From Hysterium pulicare CBS 123377 (Eukaryota; Ascomycota; Dothideomycetes; Hysteriales; Hysteriaceae): 64,000 nt of DNA. Made by a program: the position numbers and the translations under genes. Positions 57,483-64,000 of the stretch are shown one piece after another (the stretch's first letter is position 1; the number at the start of each line of letters is the position of its first letter). The DNA lies in contig AJFK01000182.1 of the NCBI GenBank assembly GCA_000467715.1, positions 1 to 64,000 on the forward strand, in the 5' to 3' direction. The notes below the pieces were generated by a model. The model searched no databases and was not told the origin of the DNA. It was given only the letters and a program-made list of their open reading frames with translations.

Positions 57483-59497
57483 ATGGATACTTCGATTGTT
57501 TGTGTATTTGCTGAACTCTCTTGGCCCAGGTATACCTGGTTTGTCAACCCCAATAATAGGACAACATTGACAAAAAATCAGAAGGGAACTCCTTTGATCT
57601 TAATCAACGGCAACAGAAATGCGCCACTGGTGAGTTTCACAGCCTCATTGAAGCTTCTTCTCTGACCAGCTTCAAGTATCTCCTACCACTTCATCAAAGG
57701 TCCCAGACTACTTCGATACCACTCTAGGGTGGTTCGCTGGTAGGCTCATTATCTCTTTCCAAACTTCTAGAGACTTAACATGATCGAAGGTCCAACCCAG
57801 ACAGGTGCAGCTCCGTGGCTTGCCCAGACAAATGCAGCCCCCTTTAGCGGAGTCTCATACATACCCAACTCTCCCCTTGAAACACAAATGCCAATTCTAG
57901 GCAACAGCAAAAATGAAAACATTTTCCAAAGTATGGGAATTCTGAGTCCCTATTTTCCCAACCCGCGGGGTTTTGGAGTGGATGAGTTTTCAGTGCCACC
58001 AGGGTCCAATGTCACGTGGCTAAATATGATTTCACGGCATGGAAGCAGATACCCTGAAATCACCGGGAGAGCAACTGAGAGGAAGCTAGGAAAGAAGATC
58101 ATGGACGCGATGGGGAGATTCAATGCCAGCGGTGCCTTGTCGTTTCTCAACTCGTGGACATTCGCTCTCGGTGCCGAAATACTCGTACCGAACGGAAAAC
58201 AAGAGTAAGCAATATTTATTATTGACCACATCATGCTCACCCTAACTCCTGATCTTTTGCGAGTGCTAATCAACTGTAGACTGTTCAACTCCGGGACTCT
58301 CCACTACTACCAGTATGGACATCTGTATCCAAATAATGGAAGCAAAATCATCGCTCGCACCACTACGCAAAGACGCATGCTCGAATCAGCTGAGTATTTC
58401 ATGGCCGGGTTTTTCGGTCTGGGATGGGCGCAAAATGCCACACTGGAAATGGTCATCGAACAGACTGACTTCAATAATACCATGGCAGGATACAAGCTGT
58501 GTAAAAACTCAGGCTGGGAGGTTGCATACGACGGTAGGACCGCGAAATTGCTACTTTGTACTAGGTTCTAACCACAAGACGCATTATAGCCTCTGCCAGC
58601 TGGATCAAAACCTATCTGTCTGACGCCCACAATCGCCTTAAAGACATGATTAGAGGTGATCTAGACTGGACACTTGAAGATACTTGTAAGGCTATCAATC
58701 CAAACTTGAGCCGAAACTGATTATGCAGATAACGCGCAAGCTTTATGTTCCTATGAAACTGTCTCTTTGGGCTATTCGCATTGGTGCGGTGTGTTCACGT
58801 ATGAGGAATGGGAAGGCTTTGAGTACAGCTTAGATATTGCTGTCGCCGGCGGGGCCGGTTTCCAGTCACCAGTCGGAAGAGCCATTGGAATAGGTTTTTC
58901 TAACCCGCTAATGACAAGATTCAACCCTACTGACGTATGATAGGGTACGTACAAGAAGTGCTAGCCCGAATGCAGCACCATGTCATTACCTCTCCAGCGG
59001 CGCAAATTAATGTCACGCTTGACAACAATACCGTTACTTTTCCCGTAGATCAGACTTTGAATTTCGATTTCAGCCATGACACCAATATCATATCGATCCT
59101 TACGGCTTTCGGCCTCACTCAATTCAATCAGACGTTACCGAGGACGCGTATTGTGGACAGAGATTTCATAATCAGTCACCTCGTACCTTTCGCCGGACGA
59201 CTCGACATCGAGATCATCAAGGCACCGGCGCCCGTCAACTCCAACCGTTCAGATCCAGCTGTCTATGTTGATGGACTTCCAACTAGCTACGTACATTTCA
59301 TCCTCAATCAGCGAACTATTCCCCTGGGACGAAGTCTCGAAGAATGCGGGCAGCGGGATGACGGTTGGTGTGAGATGGAAACATTCTTCAAGGTGCAACA
59401 GAAACAGATTGAACTCGCTGATTATGACTATGCCTGCTTTGGCGAGTATGCCGATGTTCCATACGGAAACATCACGAACGGGCATCCCTTGCGGTAG
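57483..59497 (+). CDS. Histidine acid phosphatase (phytase family), probably secreted
   Basis: Exons that close in phase are 57483-57629, 57670-57739, 57790-58204, 58280-58533, 58590-58685, 58729-58893 and 58944-59497 (about 566 residues from this start). The catalytic motif is NMISRHGSRYPEITG. The distal proton donor pair is in FDFSHDTNIISILTAFGL. Cysteines such as those in CSYETVSLGYSHWCGVF and EECGQRDDGWCEMETF fit disulfides of the fungal phytase/acid phosphatase fold. Several N-x-S/T sites suggest secretion. These enzymes release phosphate from phytate or other phosphomonoesters. The 5' end is not settled: no clear signal peptide fits in frame, and another ATG lies at 57478. An upstream exon is likely. 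Confidence 0.82.
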
Positions 59498-59837
59498 ATA
59501 ATAAGGAATACAATCCACTATTCTCAAAACGGAGTGCAACTTGGAAGATACCCTTCTAGAGTATCTATCCACCCAACTCCAGAAAATGCTCAAATCATAC
59601 CTCTAACATTTCACCAACGCCTTTAACAATTATTGCACAAAAAAATCCAAAGTTCACCACCAAGTATCCACAGCCTACTAATCTTGCTCCGTCCACGAAC
59701 GAAAATCCTCCATTTCTCTCATTCTCATTTAATCTTCCATCAGCTCACGCGCTACTCCTCTCTCTACCTCACCTCCCGCTCCATTGCTTGCAAAGCGCCC
59801 GCTGGCTCAATTCCATGTCGCAAAAAACTAAGCCACG
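59498..59837. other. Convergent intergenic region, nothing seen
   Basis: About 340 bases of 3' flank for the phosphatase and the RING gene. The short frame at 59633-59968 lacks support. Confidence 0.45.
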
Positions 59838-60281
59838 TTACTGCTGCATTTCTTCTTTCTCCCTTTCCTCAAGTAATACACTTCTGCAAACAGGACACGT
59901 ATTCGCTACCCGCAACCACGCATCTAGGCAAGATTGGTGGAACACATGATAGCATTTCACCGTCATGACAGGACATGCTTCCGCGGACTCGTTTGGCGTG
60001 GTTGATTCATTTTCACCGCCGTTGATAGAGGTGGTTCGAGCTTCGCGCTGCTTTTCATCGAGATTGAAGCTATGGGGTTCGTAAGCGAAGGTTTCCAGGA
60101 CGGCCTCTCGATATGGCTCGTTGCAGATAGGACAGTCTTCGGCTGCAGATGACGAGTTTACAGGTATGTAGATGGATTCGCGGTGGCTGACAACTCTGGA
60201 GAGGGTTGGAGTCTCACTGGGAGGTGCTTGATTTGGGACGCTGGCTGGAGTCGCCATGATTGAGTAAGCGCTCGAGTCCAT
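59838..60281 (-). CDS. Small RING-H2 finger protein
   Basis: A single-exon gene of 147 residues. The first zinc ligands are in AAEDCPICNEPYREAV. After an insert of about 50 residues come VKCYHVFHQSCLDAWL and NTCPVCRSVLLEE. This C-x2-C, C-x-H-x2-H-x2-C, C-x2-C order is a RING-H2 finger with an unusually long first loop, typical of E3 ubiquitin ligases. No membrane segment or other domain is seen. A second ATG eight codons downstream (MATPASVP) could be the start. Substrates are unknown. Confidence 0.85.
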   Translation of the reverse strand: MDSSAYSIMATPASVPNQAPPSETPTLSRVVSHRESIYIPVNSSSAAEDCPICNEPYREAVLETFAYEPHSFNLDEKQREARTTSINGGENESTTPNESAEACPVMTVKCYHVFHQSCLDAWLRVANTCPVCRSVLLEEREKEEMQQ

Positions 60282-61744
60282 TAAAAAGAGTGTTAACTTT
60301 CGCTCGTGATAGTGAACCGAACGTTCGTCGATGCGAGATCCAGAGACTGTTCGGGATATGCCAAAGTGCTTGATGTGCTCTGGGTGTCGAATAAAAAGTC
60401 AAAAACCAAGCAGGCTTCTGGGCAGGTTTTATGCTTCGCTTTTCTTTGACTCATGGAGCTATACTTGCAGAGTCATGTGAGGCTCGGTGGCATTGTAGTT
60501 GCCGATTGGTTGAAGGTTCTTGGGAACCCTTTTTAATGCTCGATCTGGTGTGTTCCATGGTTGAGATGTGGAGTTTTTCGTAATGAGTCACGCGATAGTC
60601 TTAGTACTTAGACCGTAGGGCTTGAAGGGGGAAAGTGAGGTTTTCGAGGAGATGAGCGTTAAGCCCTTGAAGAAATGCTATTGCCTGGGATTCGACTTTT
60701 CGAGGCCTTGAAATGTACACACGTTACAACCAGCTGTAAGTACTTTGGCCCAGCGACTTCTTTCCTTGGATAACATAACGAAGCATCTATTCTCTTGGTC
60801 ACTCGGCCTCTAAATACTATTCATCTATTGTTGGAGTCCAGCAAAAGCGCCGCACGAAATGAAAACAGATTCTATTAACCGCCTTTTCACTCTTTACATA
60901 CAGCCTTCAGATTATATAGCCGATTGAAGAATCCATGATCAGGTCCCTTCTTTCTCCATGTCTTTAAATTATCTTCGAAATCTGCATTATTGAAGAGCTG
61001 GATAAATCGATGGAACGTTAAGTCACAGTGGTTCACCGGAGTACGTACTTGAGGCCTGCATTGCTATCAGTAGCAGCAATGGGCCCGCGTTCTCAGTGTT
61101 AAAGCTGAACGGACAGTCATCAGCGGAATGGTGCAAATTTCGTACGCCCACTGCTTGGTGCGGAGCATTGATAAGGTGAGAAAGTCGTAACAGGGTGGAA
61201 CATGATGCCAAGCCTGGATTGGGCTGGCTTATATCACAGATAACGGATTGTAACGGTTTTATGGGCTCACAGCCTACTTTGAGAAGGCATGGTATCTATT
61301 TAATTTATTTATTTCAGATCGAGTGAGCAGCGTAGGATTCTGCGACGCTTCGTATCGGGGAGTAAGTTTAGTGAAGGTAACTAAGTAGGAGTAGGCCAGG
61401 GTTTTCAGAAGAATCGGTTGAGATGAGATGGCGCTAGCATCGGCAGGCTGGATGTGGGCGACTGGGGAATAGATTTCGCGCTGAAACCGAGCCGAGCTAG
61501 GTAGCAGGAGCCTTTACAGGTCTAAGTAGGTGGCGAGGATTCCTGTGTGCCGGAGCTATGGCATTAGCTGCTCCCCCGCTATCAAGACTTGTATTAGCGA
61601 AATGATTGAACTACACGCGTTTTTGGTGCGGAAAAAATGTACTGCGTGGGCATAAGGTCTACGACAGATACACGGTGGCGGTGCGGCATCTGGAACATAT
61701 CGACTTTCAGAAAAAAAAAATTAAGCCTCAAAATCAAATCAACC
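60282..61744. other. Gene-poor region, nothing supported
   Basis: About 1.46 kb. Frames are short and without domains. The 61.2-61.6 kb part has TAG/TAAGTAGG-like words similar in feel to 16.0-16.6 kb and may be decayed repeat; no element ends are seen. Confidence 0.35.
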
Positions 61745-61833
61745 TGGTCCCATAGAGGATCGAACTCTAGACCTCCGCGTCTCTAGACAATAATCTATTA
61801 GCACGGCGCGCTAACCAACTGCGCTATGGGACC
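61745..61833 (-). tRNA. tRNA-Ile (anticodon AAU) with an intron of about 15 bases
   Basis: The minus strand folds as a cloverleaf: acceptor GGTCCCA pairs with TGGGACC. The D arm is GCGC-AGTTGGTTA-GCGC. The anticodon loop is CTAATA, then an intron (about 15 bases, GATTATTGTCTAGAG), then ACGCGG closing the CCGTG stem. The T arm contains the B box GTTCGATCC. It closely resembles other fungal tRNA-Ile(AAU) genes. The intron sits one base 3' of the anticodon, the canonical place. Confidence 0.93.
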
Positions 61834-62283
61834 TTTGCTCGGTGATTTGAGGGTGCACGAAATTTCCAACAAAATATATAGAACAGTTTACAAATGCGAG
61901 AAGATTGCCTCTGTAAACAATTCTTTTACCAAGCGATGCACTGTGGGCTTTTGGCAAATGACCTTGCAAGGTTAGGTCGAGTAGAAGTGCGCAATATTCG
62001 GCACCATCCAATAATGGAACCGCCGAGCCGCCCTTAATCGTCAGCCTTTTCCACATCTTATCAACTTATCATTGTTAGGTAGGCGGGAATATTTTCACAA
62101 TCTACCAACCTTTAAGTCTTGGTGTGGACAGTGTAAGCGCGTGTACAGTGTTGAGGTGAGAACTACCTATGTATAACCCTGTCTATTTATTGAGCAAGAT
62201 GGATTGCATCCACTGACCAACATCAGTAACGGCAATCGCTTTTTGCCTAATTTGCCTATCGTTCGCCCGTAGAGGTTGTAGAT
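61834..62283. other. Intergenic region, nothing seen
   Basis: About 450 bases upstream of the tRNA and before the decayed GIY-YIG-like gene. Confidence 0.4.
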
Positions 62284-63756
62284 ATGTATGACTTAGCTGA
62301 ACATGGATGGCCTCCCGGGCTAGAGTTACACCCTATTGCACCAATGCCGCACAGGATATGGTGGTCACTGAACGATACAAGTTTGGAGACTGAAATTGTT
62401 TTATCTAAGAAGCAGCAACATGAGCCTCCTCAGCCGGACGGTGTCAACGGCGGCGATGGACCTACATATGGCAGTCGCGATGACGTCCAGTCATGGACGT
62501 TTAAGTCGGTCCACGCTAAACCGGCAGAGCAGCGCAAGTCAGCCAAACAAGTATACCTAGTAGATAAGTAGATGGAGGTCAGCCTGGAGCTTCAGGGTCT
62601 TTTAAGGCCTGAAGTATGGGAGGTTTTCCAGGAAAAAGACTATAGCCGTGCAAGGTGATCAAAGTATCTAGACTTTGGTAGTATACAACTAATGGTATCA
62701 ATTAGATTGCTCGAGCTTGGTTCTGTTACTACACAGATCACCGGTAAAGGAATTTTTCTACATATCATTTGGCGAAAGCAAATCCAGACCACGCCTATTA
62801 TTACGTTGGTCAAAGTATCGAATTGGACAAACGACTAAAGAACCCTTGTGATCCAGCCTACAGGAAGAAGTATCCATCGGTACATTACTTTGTCTGGGAC
62901 CTTGGAGAGATTTATGAGGGATATGAGATGGAGGAGGCGTTTGTCTTGCTCTCCACGGCCACCGATAAATCCGTGGATCCCCTCCTTCTCAACCTCCTCG
63001 AAATGTGGTGTTGTCTGATACTCCAGACACTCACCGTAGAAGCTCTTTTGTCATTTCTTCCAGAAGGTAAGCTAGCGCCATGCGCTGGAATGCATCTCAA
63101 CGTCGCATTACCACTTAACGAGTGCGGTCGCCAAGTCTCTGAAGAGGAGGCGGATCAAGTAATATTCAACGATGTGCATCACTCTGAAGATCCGCTCATT
63201 CAAAAGTTTGTCCAAGATTACCGGAACAAATTCCATCGGCTAAAGCACTCACCTAATCCAATACTTCGAGAATACTACCACAAAAAAAAATAAGAGGACG
63301 GTCAACCATGCTTCAAGTACAAAACGGACGAGATTAGTTCAAGATGTTGCCGAGGGCAAAGAAAGAAAGGTTACTGTCAGCCCTGCTCGTCAGTGGGCTC
63401 AAGTCTTCAGTATATCTCACTGTGTATTCGGCATCTCCCCGAGGATGATTCGACTAGCTGAGAATGCCACTATGATGGTGAAATGTAATATAGTGAAAAC
63501 AGGCAGGCACCCAAAGGTATATGCAAGCGAGAGCTATGAAAGTGATCCCCCTTCGCGCCTAGGTATCTATGTTGAGGGTGTGGATACTAGTAAGATGCCT
63601 TTCGCGATCTGGATCCATAGCGGTGGCGAACAACAAGTGAAGAAAATGAACACTTTTGTGGAGTACCTAGAGTTGGTAGATCTGGAGACGATAAGCAAGC
63701 GATCAAGGAGTTGGATGCCTTTTCAGCATGGCATAGCCTATTATACCGATGGTTAG
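62284..63756 (+). pseudogene. Decayed gene with a GIY-YIG-like segment
   Basis: Sequence related across frames extends from an ATG at 62284 to a stop at 63756. The middle holds GIFLHIIWR and, in a neighbouring frame, KANPDHAYYYVGQSIELDKR. This resembles the GIY...YVG core of GIY-YIG nuclease-type domains. LLNLLEMWCCLILQTLTVEA follows, then a C-terminal part (WAQVFSISHCVF, PFAIWIHSGGEQQVKKMN). The coding path is interrupted by at least two in-frame stops (near 62570 and 62655) and two frame changes. One frame change is at the A9 run near 63285-63291, which could be a sequencing slip. A weaker alternative is an intron-rich gene whose splice sites I failed to find. Function is unknown. Confidence 0.5.
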
Positions 63757-64000
63757 GGTCTTGTTTGCTTCGGAGTTAAACCGCTTTGTTACGGTAGTCA
63801 CTCTTATTAAGGCGTTGACTATTTTGTAACGTACACTACTCCCTTAAACTAACAACAAATAACTTCTAGTAGTTGAATGTAATTATAAGTCAGACTTGCT
63901 GAGAATCAATTCCAATAAAGCAATCATTATAGAAGATTTTTTGACTAATCACACAATCAAATCAATTTGGGAGCAGCTCTCATACAGATTGCCAATTCTC

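Noticed and set aside
1-64000. CRISPR arrays, rRNA genes, intact transposons, retroelement remnants
   Set aside because: No regularly spaced repeats, rRNA sequence, paired long terminal repeats or reverse-transcriptase-like motifs were recognised by eye.

Overview
The window looks like nuclear DNA of a filamentous ascomycete (Pezizomycotina, possibly Leotiomycetes). The coding genes are intron-bearing, with short introns (about 40-90 bases) carrying GTAAGT-like donors, CTRAC branch sites and YAG acceptors. The protein families are typically fungal: Zn2Cys6 regulator, HET, 2EXR, fungal STAND N-terminal domain, and an RNA polymerase II largest subunit with a long heptad tail. There is also an intron-bearing tRNA-Ile. 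The class-level guess is inference.

Layout. From 0 to 35.2 kb most genes are conserved and housekeeping: a partial CTNNBL1-like gene, a large secreted wall-type protein, an F-box/TPR/LRR protein (Dia2/Pof3 type), ubiquilin Dsk2, a quinone oxidoreductase, a PAF-acetylhydrolase-like esterase, a bZIP factor, TFIIA large subunit, checkpoint clamp Rad1, acetyltransferase Gcn5, RPB1 and COMPASS subunit Swd1. One accessory gene (fungal_N plus ubiquitin-like domain, 14.4-15.9 kb) lies inside this block. From 35.7 to 46.8 kb there is an accessory island. It holds two tandem paralogous kinase-like genes with an HMG-box-like N-terminus, a 2EXR gene, a 2EXR gene with one in-frame stop, and a fungal_N / pseudokinase / ZZ-finger gene.

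From 47.7 to 54.9 kb lie four genes that look like a small co-regulated metabolic or detoxification group: an isochorismatase-like hydrolase and a divergent Zn2Cys6 regulator, then an MFS transporter and a divergent PRISE-type reductase. The two divergent promoters share a CCGG-N2-CCGG motif, twice in each, which is the most testable new signal in the window. From 55 to 64 kb lie a decayed HET gene, a secreted histidine acid phosphatase, a RING-H2 protein, tRNA-Ile and a decayed GIY-YIG-like gene.

Exon borders were worked out by hand from splice consensus plus reading-phase bookkeeping. Family names come from motif recognition and no database search was run.
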